The notes under the pieces are model-generated. The model was not told the DNA's origin and made no database searches. It saw only the letters and a program-made list of their open reading frames with translations. A stretch of 64,000 bases of DNA, taken from assembly GCA_037144255.1 (NCBI GenBank), contig JBAWXE010000004.1:1-64000 (forward strand), read 5' to 3'. Each line of letters begins with the position of its first letter. The stretch's first letter is position 1. Below, piece after piece: positions 25,833-36,209 of this stretch. Origin of the DNA: JBAWXE01 sp037144255. GTDB taxonomy: Bacteria > Bacteroidota > Bacteroidia > Chitinophagales > Chitinophagaceae. The position numbers and the translations under genes are program-made.

Positions 25833-27113
25833 CTAGTAAACTAGTAACTTACCAATTTGATACTGAAAATCTCCCTCCAACTTATAGATATAGATACCTG
25901 AATTCAGTACATCATTGATTTCTGAAATACCAACTTCAACATCGTATGATCGAAGTTTCTTACCTAATAGATCATATATGCTCAATTGACTTGTTTGGTA
26001 TTTAATATCTAGTTTAAAAGAAACTTTACCCCCCATTTGTGTTACAACTCTTATTGAAATATTACCATTATTAGTAGTTGCCACACTATTCGGATCTATT
26101 AGTTTTATAGTATCTATCCTCGTATCGTTAAAGCAATTATTGGAAGCAGTAAGTTTAGAAATGTATTGTCCATAAGATGCATAAGTATGCACGGGGTTTG
26201 TTTGTGTACTATTAAAACCATCTCCAAAATCCCATGAATAAGTAGAGGCTCCTTGTGATAGATTTTGAAAGGTAACAGTCTTTGATGCTATATTATAACT
26301 ATCATTGGCATAACTATAATTACTATGTTGTTGCCATGTTTCAAAACTATCGAAAACCATCTTCCCAGCCATCCTTTGTAATTGTTGTGCATCCGGTACC
26401 GGCAAAGCAGTATTATAGTAACTACTGTATATAGGGTTCTTATGAAAGATCGATGCATAAACAACACAAGCTTCCAAATAAGCACCATATACACTAGGGT
26501 GAATTTGATCTGCATTGTATAATTCAAATGTTGGGAAAGTATCTCTTGTCATTTTCCATGCCATACCAACAGGTGCTACAAGAGCATTGTAGTTTAGAGC
26601 CATTTGCATGTAACTTTCTCTAAGGCTCTCCTGCATTCCTGCATAAGTGCAGATGGGTGGATAACTGGCACAATTGGTAGGATCTCCATTCTTATATCCC
26701 CAAGTCATCAAGAACATACTTTGAGAACATGCACGGTTAGCATGTACCATACTATCTAATTTGAATGCATATGGGTAACATTGAGTGTCAACTTGCGCCT
26801 GCGAAAAAGCCGGTATCTGGCTTTGTTCTTGCAATACTACAACATCCCATTGTTGAGAAAAAATCTTAGCTATAGTAGTAGCATCTGTGCTATGATTTTG
26901 AAAAGTATAACCACTCGGAGTATTTTGATCATAGATTAATGTATCTCCCATTGAAGTTGCTAATTGCAAAACCATATTAGGCATATTCTCAGTATAAGTG
27001 AAACTATTACCTATAAACAAAACCTTGCGAGTAGTAGCAGATAATTCATTTACATTCAATAAGCAGGCAATGAATATTAGTAACCTGACTTTGGATAGAA
27101 CATTTTGATACAT
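25833..27113 (-). CDS. Secreted SGNH-hydrolase-like protein with PKD and T9SS domains
   Basis: A 426-residue exported protein. A signal peptide (LLIFIACLLNVNELSA) is followed by an SGNH-like domain with VLFIGNSFTYTENMP (block I, catalytic-type Ser in GNS) and ADQIHPSVYGAYLEA (Asp/His block V). A PKD domain (TYSWDFGDGFNSTQTNPVHTY) lies at about 285-335. The end (LSIYDLLGKKLRSYDVEVG, IYIYKLEGD) is the type IX secretion sorting domain. Such proteins are released or surface-anchored esterases or sugar-binding proteins; the substrate is unknown. It is divergent from bioB. Confidence 0.8.
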   Translation of the reverse strand: MYQNVLSKVRLLIFIACLLNVNELSATTRKVLFIGNSFTYTENMPNMVLQLATSMGDTLIYDQNTPSGYTFQNHSTDATTIAKIFSQQWDVVVLQEQSQIPAFSQAQVDTQCYPYAFKLDSMVHANRACSQSMFLMTWGYKNGDPTNCASYPPICTYAGMQESLRESYMQMALNYNALVAPVGMAWKMTRDTFPTFELYNADQIHPSVYGAYLEACVVYASIFHKNPIYSSYYNTALPVPDAQQLQRMAGKMVFDSFETWQQHSNYSYANDSYNIASKTVTFQNLSQGASTYSWDFGDGFNSTQTNPVHTYASYGQYISKLTASNNCFNDTRIDTIKLIDPNSVATTNNGNISIRVVTQMGGKVSFKLDIKYQTSQLSIYDLLGKKLRSYDVEVGISEINDVLNSGIYIYKLEGDFQYQIGKLLVY

Positions 27114-27337
27114 TTGATTGTTTTTATGCTGTTTACAATTAAAATTTTATTATAATTTGATTAGTAAAATGCTAAGGTAATTGCAATTACTCGATATATG
27201 AAAATAAATGAGACATTAACAATTACTTAAGACGTTTGTTGAGAAATCAAAAAACTATTTCTATTTGCGAAACTTGTCTATTAATCATAGCTTGCCATGT
27301 TAAAAACATATTTCATTACAAAATAATCAAATATCAA

Positions 27338-28315
27338 ATGTCTGAAGTTCGTCATAATTGGACTCTCCCTGAGATCCAAGACATATATGAAAGACCACTA
27401 CTGAGTTTAGTGATGGATGCTGCACAGGTACATGTACGCAATCACAAATTTGGAGAAGTACAGATCAGTAGCTTATTATCAATTAAAACTGGCGGTTGTA
27501 CAGAAGACTGTTCTTATTGTCCACAAGCTGCCAGATATGATACCGGTGTTACCGTACAAGCATTGATGCAAGTAGATGATGTTGTGACATCAGCTCAACT
27601 GGCTAAAGCCGGTGGTGCTTCTCGTTTTTGTATGGGTGCTGCTTGGAGACAAGTAAGAGATAATAGCGATTTTGACAGAGTATTGGAAATGGTGAAAGCA
27701 GTAACAGCCATGGAAATGGAAGTGTGTTGTACACTGGGCATGATAACTGAGCATCAGGCCCAAAGACTAGCTGAAGCCGGCCTATATGCCTACAACCATA
27801 ATATTGATACTTCTGCAGATCATTACGAACAGATCATTACTACACGTAAATATGAAGATCGCTTAGACACATTGGAGAATGTACGTAAGGCGGGTATCAC
27901 TGTATGTAGTGGTGGTATCATAGGGATGGGAGAAACAGACGAAGATAGAATGGGTATGTTGCTCACTTTAGCTACTATGCCTAAACACCCGGAATCTGTA
28001 CCTATCAATATATTAGTACCAGTGAAAGGCACACCTCTGGCTGAAAACAAACAAGTACCTTTTAATGAGCTGGTACGAATGATAGCTTCTGCACGTATAG
28101 TGATGCCAAAATCGGCAGTTAGATTATCAGCCGGACGATTAGAGCTCTCTATAGCTGAACAAGCGATGTGTTTCCTTGCCGGAGCTAATTCGATATTTGC
28201 AGGAGATAAATTGCTGACCACACCCAATCCTGAATTTAATGAGGATATGGAAATGTTCAGGATATTAGGATTGACTCCTAAAGCTGCATTTGCTGATAAA
28301 GTTGCAGCAGTATAA
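27338..28315 (+). CDS. bioB: Biotin synthase
   Basis: A 325-residue radical SAM enzyme inserting sulfur into dethiobiotin to give biotin. The SAM cluster motif GGCTEDCSYCPQAARY (CxxxCxxC) lies near residue 45, with CMGAAWRQVRD and YNHNIDTS downstream. An upstream TTG at 27236 could start the same frame, but the ATG at 27338 gives the usual N-terminus and length. It heads the operon bioB-bioF-bioD-bioA, with a 13-base gap before bioF. Confidence 0.96.
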   Translation: MSEVRHNWTLPEIQDIYERPLLSLVMDAAQVHVRNHKFGEVQISSLLSIKTGGCTEDCSYCPQAARYDTGVTVQALMQVDDVVTSAQLAKAGGASRFCMGAAWRQVRDNSDFDRVLEMVKAVTAMEMEVCCTLGMITEHQAQRLAEAGLYAYNHNIDTSADHYEQIITTRKYEDRLDTLENVRKAGITVCSGGIIGMGETDEDRMGMLLTLATMPKHPESVPINILVPVKGTPLAENKQVPFNELVRMIASARIVMPKSAVRLSAGRLELSIAEQAMCFLAGANSIFAGDKLLTTPNPEFNEDMEMFRILGLTPKAAFADKVAAV

Positions 28316-28328
28316 AGACATATAATAC

Positions 28329-29459
28329 ATGGATCCTGTTGAGCAATACTTAGAAAGTAAATTGCAGGAACGGCAACAGGCAGGCAATCTGAGAAGATTG
28401 ACCTTGCAACACGCACCTGTAGATTTGTATTCAAATGACTATTTGGGACTTGCTACCAATGGTATTTTATTACGAGGAATAGAAGAGACCAACAACAATA
28501 AACAAGTAACGGGTTCTACAGGCTCAAGATTATTATCAGGTAATGCTGAAGCCACAGAACAACTGGAAACCAGAATTGCTGAATTTCATAAAGCTGAGTC
28601 TGCCTTGCTATTCAATTCAGGTTATGATGCCAATATTGGACTGATATCCAGCATCAGTAACCGGCATGCTACTATTTTGTATGACGAACTGTGTCATGCA
28701 AGTATTATAGATGGGATAAGACTGAGACAAGTAAATCATTTGAGATTTAGTCATAATAACCTTCAAGACCTAGAGGAAAAACTACAAAAAGCAACTACTG
28801 GGGCACCAATAATAGTCATTGTAGAGTCTATATACTCAATGGATGGGGACATGGCACCTCTTACAGAAATTGTAGCATTGACTACACAATACCATGCATC
28901 GCTGATAGTAGATGAAGCCCACGCAACAGGTATTTTTGGTAGCAATGGAGAGGGTTTGGTCTGTAGTTTGGGCTTACAAGAAAACGTATTTGCCAGAGTA
29001 CATACATTCGGCAAAGCGCTAGGATGCCATGGTGCGGTAGTGGTAGGTAGCAATATATTGAAACAATATCTTATCAATTTTGCTCGATCTTTTATTTATA
29101 CCACAGCATTACCATTACATACGGTCCACACAGTATCCAATGCTTATAAATACCTAGCTAGTCCTAATTTTGCGAACAAGCCATTACATGATCTGATAAC
29201 TTATTTTAGAGAAAAGATTAAAAGAAGCGATAATAAGGGATGGATGGAAAGTAGCAGTAGCATACAAGCTTTGGTAATAGGCAATAATGTAAAAACTAAA
29301 AATACTGCACTGTCATTGCAAAATGCCGGCCTACAAATAAATCCTATCCTTCACCCAACTGTACCATTGGGAATGGAACGCTTACGTGTATGTTTGCATT
29401 CATTCAATACTACTGAGCAGGTAGATCTTTTATTTGAAATATTAAACATCAATCCATGA
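28329..29459 (+). CDS. bioF: 8-amino-7-oxononanoate synthase
   Basis: A 376-residue PLP enzyme condensing pimeloyl thioester with alanine. Motifs are YSNDYLGLA, STGSRLLSGN, LIVDEAHATGIFGSNGEG and the PLP lysine in VHTFGKALGCHGAVV. It is followed by bioD through an overlap (the ATG of bioD covers the bioF stop, ATGA). No bioC or bioH lies in the window, so the pimeloyl precursor must come from genes elsewhere. Confidence 0.94.
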   Translation: MDPVEQYLESKLQERQQAGNLRRLTLQHAPVDLYSNDYLGLATNGILLRGIEETNNNKQVTGSTGSRLLSGNAEATEQLETRIAEFHKAESALLFNSGYDANIGLISSISNRHATILYDELCHASIIDGIRLRQVNHLRFSHNNLQDLEEKLQKATTGAPIIVIVESIYSMDGDMAPLTEIVALTTQYHASLIVDEAHATGIFGSNGEGLVCSLGLQENVFARVHTFGKALGCHGAVVVGSNILKQYLINFARSFIYTTALPLHTVHTVSNAYKYLASPNFANKPLHDLITYFREKIKRSDNKGWMESSSSIQALVIGNNVKTKNTALSLQNAGLQINPILHPTVPLGMERLRVCLHSFNTTEQVDLLFEILNINP

Positions 29460-30100
29460 TCTCCAACATATCTATTACAGGCATACACACAGATATTGGT
29501 AAGACCATAGCTACAGCAGTATTAGCAGAAGCCCTAAAAGCAGACTATTGGAAACCAGTACAAGCTGGCAATATTGAAGATAGAGATTCATTACAAGTAC
29601 AGTTACTCATTTCTAATGGTGCAAATAGAGTACATCCTGAAAGCGTGATACTATCTGAAGCCATTTCGCCTCATGAGGCTGCCAAAATAGACGGAAAGAA
29701 AATAGATTTTACCACATTTACATTCCCAAAAACAAAAAACCTTTTATTGATAGAAACTGCCGGTGGTGTATTGTCCCCAATGGCTGATAATACTACAATG
29801 GCTGATTTTGTAAAGCATTATCAATTACCTACTATACTAGTAACAAATAATTATCTGGGTAGCATCAATCATTCTTTATTAAGCATTGAGGTATTACAAA
29901 ATAGAGGTATCAACATACTAGGCATAATAGCAAATGGGCATCCGAATAGCTCATCAGAAGCTTATATTGAGAAATACTCCGGAATACCAATTATTGCAAG
30001 GATACCATTCTTTAAGTCAATAACAGCTGTTGCTATACAACAACACGCCGCATTATTAAGAGCTTCATTATTAGAACAACTAAAGAATGTCAAGCATTAA
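29456..30100 (+). CDS. bioD: Dethiobiotin synthetase
   Basis: A 214-residue ATP-dependent carboxylase closing the ureido ring of dethiobiotin. The P-loop is ITGIHTDIGKTIATAVLAEA, a mild variant of the usual GTDTxVGKT, and it keeps the Gly-Lys-Thr. IETAGGVLSPMADN is the second signature. It overlaps bioA by 14 bases. The catalytic-type Lys is in DYWKPVQAGN. Confidence 0.93.
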   Translation: MISNISITGIHTDIGKTIATAVLAEALKADYWKPVQAGNIEDRDSLQVQLLISNGANRVHPESVILSEAISPHEAAKIDGKKIDFTTFTFPKTKNLLLIETAGGVLSPMADNTTMADFVKHYQLPTILVTNNYLGSINHSLLSIEVLQNRGINILGIIANGHPNSSSEAYIEKYSGIPIIARIPFFKSITAVAIQQHAALLRASLLEQLKNVKH

Positions 30101-31367
30101 AAAAAGAGACAGCCAGCTTATATGGCATCCGTATACCCCCATGAAAATATGGCCGGAGGCAATAGGTATTGTGAGAGGGGAAGGTGTATATCTGATAGAT
30201 GAAGATGGTAATAAATACATAGATGCCATTTCATCATGGTGGGTAAATCTTCATGGACATTCGCACCCATATATAGCCCAAAAAGTGAGTGAGCAACTAC
30301 TGACTTTAGAACATAGCATTTTTGCAGGTTTTACTCACGAACCAGCGGTGCGACTAGCAGAAAGATTGTTGCCCATATTACCGGGTAAACTAAAAAAAGT
30401 ATTCTATTCTGATAATGGATCCACTGCTGTAGAGGTAGCCATGAAAATGGCACTACAATATTGGAGCAATAAGGGTATAAACCGTAAGAAGTTGGTAGCT
30501 ATTGAAAATGCATATCATGGCGATACTGTTGGTGCTATGTCAGTAAGTGGCAGAAGTATCTTTACACAATCATTCAATGATATTTTATTTGAAGTAGATT
30601 TCATTCCATTCCCATCAAAAGAAAATAAGCATGTCAGCATATCTCAACTAGAATCTGTATTAAAAAAAGGAGATGTAGCTGCATTAATAGTAGAGCCATT
30701 AGTACAAGGCTCTGCCGGAATGTGTATGTATGAGACTACGATACTTGACAGGTACTTCAGCTTATGCAGACAATATGATACACTAATTATAGCCGATGAA
30801 GTAATGACAGGCTTTGGCAGAACTGGTACTCTATTTGCCTGTGATCAGATTTCTACATCACCAGATATTGTTTGTTTATCCAAAGGCCTAACGGGCGGTA
30901 CTTTGCCCTTAGGTGTAACGGCCTGTACACAGCAGATATACGATGCCTTTTATGATCTTGATCGTACCAAAACATTATATCACGGGCATTCATTTACTGC
31001 CAATCCACTGGCTTGTGCGGCTGCATTGGCAAGCTTAGATCTTTTATTGGAGCCTAGCTGCGAACAGGATCGAAAACGTATTGCTACTTGTCATACATCA
31101 TTTGCACAAAAAATAACAGGGAATAAGAACATCACTGATGTACGTCAATGTGGTAGCATACTGGCAATTGAATTGAATACAGGTGATCCTACATCTTATA
31201 CCAGCGAACAACGTGACTTCATTTATCGATTTTTTATTGAGCGAAAGATATTGATGCGTCCTTTGGGGAATATTATATACATACTACCTCCTTATTGTAT
31301 CAGCAATGAAGAATTACAGTATATCTATAATTGTATAGAGGAATTATTGGTGTTTATTGGAAGATAG
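30087..31367 (+). CDS. bioA: Adenosylmethionine-8-amino-7-oxononanoate aminotransferase
   Basis: A 426-residue class III PLP aminotransferase using S-adenosylmethionine as amino donor to make 7,8-diaminopelargonate. Features are IWHPYTPMKIWP at the start, ISSWWVNLHGHSHP, YSDNGSTAVEVAMKMA, DEVMTGFGRTGTLFAC and the PLP lysine in CLSKGLTGGTLPLGV. It ends 6 bases before the convergent cutC gene. Confidence 0.95.
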   Translation: MSSIKKRDSQLIWHPYTPMKIWPEAIGIVRGEGVYLIDEDGNKYIDAISSWWVNLHGHSHPYIAQKVSEQLLTLEHSIFAGFTHEPAVRLAERLLPILPGKLKKVFYSDNGSTAVEVAMKMALQYWSNKGINRKKLVAIENAYHGDTVGAMSVSGRSIFTQSFNDILFEVDFIPFPSKENKHVSISQLESVLKKGDVAALIVEPLVQGSAGMCMYETTILDRYFSLCRQYDTLIIADEVMTGFGRTGTLFACDQISTSPDIVCLSKGLTGGTLPLGVTACTQQIYDAFYDLDRTKTLYHGHSFTANPLACAAALASLDLLLEPSCEQDRKRIATCHTSFAQKITGNKNITDVRQCGSILAIELNTGDPTSYTSEQRDFIYRFFIERKILMRPLGNIIYILPPYCISNEELQYIYNCIEELLVFIGR

Positions 31368-31373
31368 TAATTG

Positions 31374-32108
31374 CTACCCAGTTGCTGCTTTGCCTAGAGT
31401 GATCATTTTATGTAACTCTTGTTCATCTGCAATGAAGAAAGAAGCATCCGGTAAATCAGTATTTTGATATAGCATATTGCCAGATAACGCTACACGAGCA
31501 GAGCTGTGAAACTCTTTGGCAGCAGTATTATGTACCAATTCCTCAATATTAGATGAGCGAACACCGGAACCAGGCATAATGGTAATTCTGCCACCTGCAA
31601 TTTGTACCAGATTTGCGATAGTAGACATCGCTTCCTGTGCAGTAGTTTTTAAGCCCGATGTGAGTATACGTTCACAACCTGTTGATATTACATCTTCCAA
31701 GGCCTCAAACGCATCGGGTGTTCTATCAAAAGCTCGGTGACAGGTAACGCCCATTGGGTATGCCCATTCCACCATTCGCTTCATCCATTCAATATGTATC
31801 CTGCCATTTGCTAATAGCACACCTGTAGCAATGCCATCACAACCCAATTGTTTACATATCTCTATATCCTTTTTCATGATCGCTAACTCATCTTCATTAT
31901 AGTAGAAGTTACCACCTCTGGGGCGTATTATAGGATAAAGCTGTATGTTCAACTTTTCTCTTACTTGTTTAATAGTACCATAACTGGGAGTAGTGCCTCC
32001 TTCATGGGGGTTATCACATAGCTCTATACGATAAGCGCCAACCTTTTCTGCAATTAGACAAGATTGGATATTGAAAGTACAAACTTCTAAAATGAATGTA
32101 TGATGCAT
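31374..32108 (-). CDS. cutC: CutC family protein
   Basis: A 244-residue TIM-barrel protein of the CutC family. Its members were named for copper homeostasis, but the biochemical role is unsettled. Visible family features are LEVCTFNIQSCLIAEKVGAYRIELCDNPHEGGTTPS at the N-terminus, IIRPRGGNFYY, VTCHRAFDRTPD and ITIMPGSGVRSSNI. I take the ATG at 32108 rather than the TTG at 32114. It lies 14 bases downstream of the glycosylasparaginase gene, in the same direction. Confidence 0.9.
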   Translation of the reverse strand: MHHTFILEVCTFNIQSCLIAEKVGAYRIELCDNPHEGGTTPSYGTIKQVREKLNIQLYPIIRPRGGNFYYNEDELAIMKKDIEICKQLGCDGIATGVLLANGRIHIEWMKRMVEWAYPMGVTCHRAFDRTPDAFEALEDVISTGCERILTSGLKTTAQEAMSTIANLVQIAGGRITIMPGSGVRSSNIEELVHNTAAKEFHSSARVALSGNMLYQNTDLPDASFFIADEQELHKMITLGKAATG

Positions 32109-32122
32109 TAGCAAATCTTATA

Positions 32123-33148
32123 TCAAAAGAAGCTTTTGGAGTGATATATCTCTTCTACATGTTTGCTTTTTACAGAATAAGTAAAGCCTTTTTGCAATGC
32201 ATATGCACCAAAATCTCCATTCTTATTCATTGCTAAAAAGCCTACTTGCAGTGTTTTTGCACGTTCAGGACCTCTTTGTATAATGCGCTCTACAGCCTTT
32301 TTACAAGCTTCTTCTGGATGCAATCCTTGCCTCATTAATTCTACTACCAAATGAGAACCTACTATTCGTATCACTTCTTCTCCTACACCAGATGAGGTTG
32401 CTGCTCCTACTTCATTGTCTACATATAAACCTGCACCTATTACCGGTGAATCTCCTACACGTCCCCGCATCTTATACGCCATACCACTGGTAGTACATGC
32501 GCCACTCATATCCCCATTTGCATCCATAGCCAACATACCTATGGTATCATGATTGTCTTTACCACCCGGCATTGGGTCATCTGCTCTATGATAATATTTA
32601 TTTTCTGTATTGATCTCAGGAACATACTTTGATTCTTTGAGCCATTTTTTCCATGCTCTTTCACTTTCAGGTGTCAATAAATTCTCTTTTTTGAAACCAT
32701 TAGCCAATGCCAGCTGCAATGCACCCTCTCCTGTAATGATAACATGAGGGGTTTTTTCCATTACCAAACGAGCTACAGATATTGCATGGACAATATGTTC
32801 CAAACACATGACAGCACCGCAATTACAATTTTCATCCATGATACAGGCATCCAATGTCACTTTGCCATCGCGATCAGGCAAGCCTCCTAACCCTACGCTT
32901 TGGTTAGTAGGATCTGCTTCGGGCACTTTCACACCAGCTTCCACAGCATCTAGTGCTTTACCTCCATGTTTTAAAATCTTCCAGGCTGCGATATTTGCCT
33001 CATATCCAAAATCCCAGGTAGATATAACCACAGGGTGGTCTTTAATAGTTTTATATACGGGTTCTGTTTTAGCAAATATGTTTTCTCCTGTCAATACTCC
33101 GGCAGAACTCAATAATGATAGTTTAATAAATTTTCTTCTAGTAGACAT
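32123..33148 (-). CDS. N4-(beta-N-acetylglucosaminyl)-L-asparaginase (glycosylasparaginase)
   Basis: A 341-residue Ntn hydrolase that cleaves the bond between GlcNAc and Asn left after N-glycan breakdown. The expected self-cleavage site precedes Thr202 in KDNHDTIGMLAMD, followed by GRVGDSPVIGAGLYVDNEVGAATSSGVGE, which carries the family substrate residues. A twin-arginine-like signal (TRRKFIKLSLLSSAGVLTGE) suggests export through Tat. It lies upstream of cutC and next to a glycan-degradation block that would make its substrate. Confidence 0.92.
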   Translation of the reverse strand: MSTRRKFIKLSLLSSAGVLTGENIFAKTEPVYKTIKDHPVVISTWDFGYEANIAAWKILKHGGKALDAVEAGVKVPEADPTNQSVGLGGLPDRDGKVTLDACIMDENCNCGAVMCLEHIVHAISVARLVMEKTPHVIITGEGALQLALANGFKKENLLTPESERAWKKWLKESKYVPEINTENKYYHRADDPMPGGKDNHDTIGMLAMDANGDMSGACTTSGMAYKMRGRVGDSPVIGAGLYVDNEVGAATSSGVGEEVIRIVGSHLVVELMRQGLHPEEACKKAVERIIQRGPERAKTLQVGFLAMNKNGDFGAYALQKGFTYSVKSKHVEEIYHSKSFF

Positions 33149-33219
33149 CTATACCAATTAAGAACATTAAGTTACTTAAAAAACATATTATCTTATTACG
33201 AAATAGACATAAAATAAAA

Positions 33220-33247
33220 GATCCTCATAGGAAAACCTATGAGGATC
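33220..33247 (-). terminator. Strong intrinsic terminator after the PKD surface protein
   Basis: A perfect 12-base stem (GATCCTCATAGG with CCTATGAGGATC) around an AAAA loop lies 23 bases after the stop of the minus-strand gene at 33270. On the minus strand it is followed by the T-rich tail TTTTATTTTATG. It also separates that gene from the glycosylasparaginase gene. Confidence 0.9.
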
Positions 33248-33269
33248 AATAAAATGTGCTATAAATAAA

Positions 33270-36209
33270 TTATCGTATAAGGGTGATATTACCATGTTCT
33301 GAGAAGTGTGTACCATCAGATGTTGTACCATCTATCAAGTAAACATACACACCCATTGGTTGAGGATCACCTTTGTAATCTCCATTCCAACCTTCATTGA
33401 TATCAGAAGTTTCGAATACTTTATTACCCCAACGATTAAAGATGCTGAAGGTCTTGAGTGCTGCAATACCTCTTTTCTGAAGTGTCAATTTACCGTTAGG
33501 ACCAGTACCCGGAGTGAATACATTCGGCATATCAATAATTGTCAGAGGATGTACTATCACCTCAATAGAATCATGAGCCGTACAATTGTATTCGGTAGTG
33601 CCTGTTACATAGTATTCGGTGGTAACATCAGGAGATGCAACTGGATTAGAAATATTAGTACTGCTTAATCCCAATGGAGGTGTCCATGTAAAATATAAAC
33701 AGTTGCCTTGTGGATCTAGCATTGCTGTTTCTCCAGGATAAATGGATACTGAGTCAGGCAAACTAATAACTGCTTCAGGGTGAATGAACAAGCTGATGTT
33801 AAATGTATCACGACAACCGTGTATGTCTGTTACTAACAGATTATAAGAAATGTTAGTAACAGGACTAGCTATTGGAGTAGCACTTGTAGAATCTGTCAAA
33901 TACAATCCAGGTGTCCAAAGGAACGATACCCCAGAACCCGTAACAGTAAATGGAATTTGCTGACCAGGGCACATATCAACATTATTAGACGGTGACAATT
34001 GAGCAAAACTAGCAGGCCAAACTATTATGTGAACAGTATCTGTATCCGCACAACCAATTGAAGTAGTTACAGATACTGTAATAGTACTATCAGTAAGTCC
34101 GTTGAATATAACATCTGTAACACTACCGGGAGACCCTTCCAATGCACCTACGGGAGACCATTGGTAAGTATATCCATTAAAATTAGCAGGTACTACTGTT
34201 GCATGTAAATGCACAGTATCACCGGAACAGATAGCTCTATCGATACCTGCATAAATTTGAGGTATTGGCTGAATTGTTATAGTAAGGTGGGTAATACTAT
34301 CATGACAACCAGGATAAGAGGCTATCAAAGAATAAGTAGTTGTAGTATCTGTTAATATAGTAGGGTTGATGATATTAGTGGGTGAAACCCCTGTAATAGG
34401 CACCCAAGTATAACTATAACTAGGATCGCCAGTAGCTTGAATAATTACAGAACTACCTTTACAAATAGTAGTATCATGATTATATAAAGTATACCCTTGA
34501 AGTACAGTTACTTTTACCGTATCTGAGGCACTACATAATGTACCTGAAGTGGGATCATTAACCGTTACAATATAATTGATTGTATTAGGTGGAGATACAG
34601 TAGGATTAGCTATTGTATCATTGTTTATGAATTGATTGGTCCACAAGATAGTATAGGCTGGTCCAGGAGGTCCGTAAGTAACATTCAATTGTATAGAATC
34701 ATGAATACAAGTAGTAAGGTCAGGACCTGCATTTACAGTAGGTGGCTGACCTATATATATAAGTTTGGATACACTATCTATACAGTTCACAGAATCCTTT
34801 ACAATCAACCAAGCCGTAAAAATGCCTACAGTAGAATATGAGTGAGTGCTTGGAGAGCCTACACCATTAGTACCATCGCCATAATGCCAAGTATAGGTAA
34901 GCCCTCCACCTGTAGATGTACTTGTAAAATTGATTGGCGTACCTACACAGACAGTATCATGATCTACGTTATAGCCAACTACTAAAGGCGAGTGTACAAA
35001 GTTAATAGTTTGGGAGATGGTGTCAGTACAAACTCCATTTATTAGAACCATCTTAATGGTGTAAGTACCACCATTGGATGGGTAAAAATGCAGTGGTGGA
35101 CTAGTTAATGCAGCGGCTCCTTCTAAATACACATTAGTACCATCTCCAAAATCCCAATAAGTACTATCAATAGCAATAGCGCCTGTGGAGTTATTGAAGA
35201 AGGTAACAGTATCCTGAGTACATCCGTAACGGATAGTTTCTGTAAAAGCTGGATTGTATGGCGGTACCACTGTAACAGTTGCAATACCTGTAGCAATCAA
35301 TGAATCACAATCTCCTGTAGAAACTGCTTTTACTGTATATGATGTAGTAGCCGTAGGGCATACACTTACTGTTTGCCCTGTTCCTACAACTGCTCCTGTA
35401 GTATTATTATACCATGTGAAAACAGTAGGGACTACAGTAGCCGGAGAAAAACGATAACCAACATTTTGAGCTACCCATTGGGTACCATTATATCCGGGTG
35501 CTGTATAAAATACGTTTCCGGCAGCATTTTCAATACCTAATATTGCAAGGTCTCCATTCCATGTAGGGCAAGAAGGTTTATTTTGAATAAAAACATCGAT
35601 TGCATTAGTAGATTCATAAAGGACAATCTGTTGGGAACAAATTTGAGTAGTACATTGAAACATTGGAATATTATACCATGAAACAACAAAGGTTCTGCAA
35701 GGTGAAGTACCATATGTAGCATAATAAATATTACCTGAAATCCCCGGATCCATATCGTAATTTGGACCCATTATACAATTTTTAGTTGCTGTATTATTGC
35801 TTCCAGGTAATGGCCCACTAATAGGCCATGGACAATATTGATTGGCTTGGGTCAAATCAAAACATATTTGTCCATTTGCACCTACGACTGCTTGGGTATG
35901 TAAAGTGCCAAAAAAACAAAAAGGAAATGTAAGGTTAAGTACGGGGCTATAAATATCATCAGTACCAACCAATATGGCAGTACCGGTATTAAAAGAGTAC
36001 GGCAAATATGCAGTTGGAGTAACTGTATATGTAGTTGTACTCTTCAATGGGTTGGTCTGAATTGCATTCAATGTAACACAACTATTACAACTGATAGTAG
36101 TATCAGGCCCTGCCACAACAGTAAGTGGACAAGGAACTGGCTGTGCTGATACAGATGTCCCAATTAAAAAAAGAAATATTGGAAGTGTTAACCTAAAAAT
36201 TCGAAGCAT
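33270..36209 (-). CDS. PKD-repeat surface protein with gliding-motility C-terminal domain
   Basis: A 979-residue exported protein with signal peptide (LTLPIFLFLIGTSVSA). Residues about 50-270 look like a nidogen-like or lectin-like beta domain with many Cys. Several PKD or Ig-like repeats follow (STYWDFGDGTN, FTSTSTGGGLTYTWHYGDGT, DTTICKGSSVIIQATG and similar). The end from about 895 (VIDMPNVFTPGTGPNGKL, FSIFNRWGNKVFETSD, WNGDYKGDPQPMGVYVYLIDGT) is the CHU_C-type domain seen on type IX substrates. It is probably an adhesin or surface scaffold. A terminator follows it. Confidence 0.88.
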   Translation of the reverse strand: MLRIFRLTLPIFLFLIGTSVSAQPVPCPLTVVAGPDTTISCNSCVTLNAIQTNPLKSTTTYTVTPTAYLPYSFNTGTAILVGTDDIYSPVLNLTFPFCFFGTLHTQAVVGANGQICFDLTQANQYCPWPISGPLPGSNNTATKNCIMGPNYDMDPGISGNIYYATYGTSPCRTFVVSWYNIPMFQCTTQICSQQIVLYESTNAIDVFIQNKPSCPTWNGDLAILGIENAAGNVFYTAPGYNGTQWVAQNVGYRFSPATVVPTVFTWYNNTTGAVVGTGQTVSVCPTATTSYTVKAVSTGDCDSLIATGIATVTVVPPYNPAFTETIRYGCTQDTVTFFNNSTGAIAIDSTYWDFGDGTNVYLEGAAALTSPPLHFYPSNGGTYTIKMVLINGVCTDTISQTINFVHSPLVVGYNVDHDTVCVGTPINFTSTSTGGGLTYTWHYGDGTNGVGSPSTHSYSTVGIFTAWLIVKDSVNCIDSVSKLIYIGQPPTVNAGPDLTTCIHDSIQLNVTYGPPGPAYTILWTNQFINNDTIANPTVSPPNTINYIVTVNDPTSGTLCSASDTVKVTVLQGYTLYNHDTTICKGSSVIIQATGDPSYSYTWVPITGVSPTNIINPTILTDTTTTYSLIASYPGCHDSITHLTITIQPIPQIYAGIDRAICSGDTVHLHATVVPANFNGYTYQWSPVGALEGSPGSVTDVIFNGLTDSTITVSVTTSIGCADTDTVHIIVWPASFAQLSPSNNVDMCPGQQIPFTVTGSGVSFLWTPGLYLTDSTSATPIASPVTNISYNLLVTDIHGCRDTFNISLFIHPEAVISLPDSVSIYPGETAMLDPQGNCLYFTWTPPLGLSSTNISNPVASPDVTTEYYVTGTTEYNCTAHDSIEVIVHPLTIIDMPNVFTPGTGPNGKLTLQKRGIAALKTFSIFNRWGNKVFETSDINEGWNGDYKGDPQPMGVYVYLIDGTTSDGTHFSEHGNITLIR

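Noticed and set aside
27236..27337. N-terminal extension of bioB from TTG
   Set aside because: The 34 extra residues are hydrophobic and unlike any biotin synthase; the ATG at 27338 gives the normal start.
27823..28434. 203-residue minus-strand open frame over bioB and bioF
   Set aside because: It is antisense to two clear biotin genes and has no recognisable domain.
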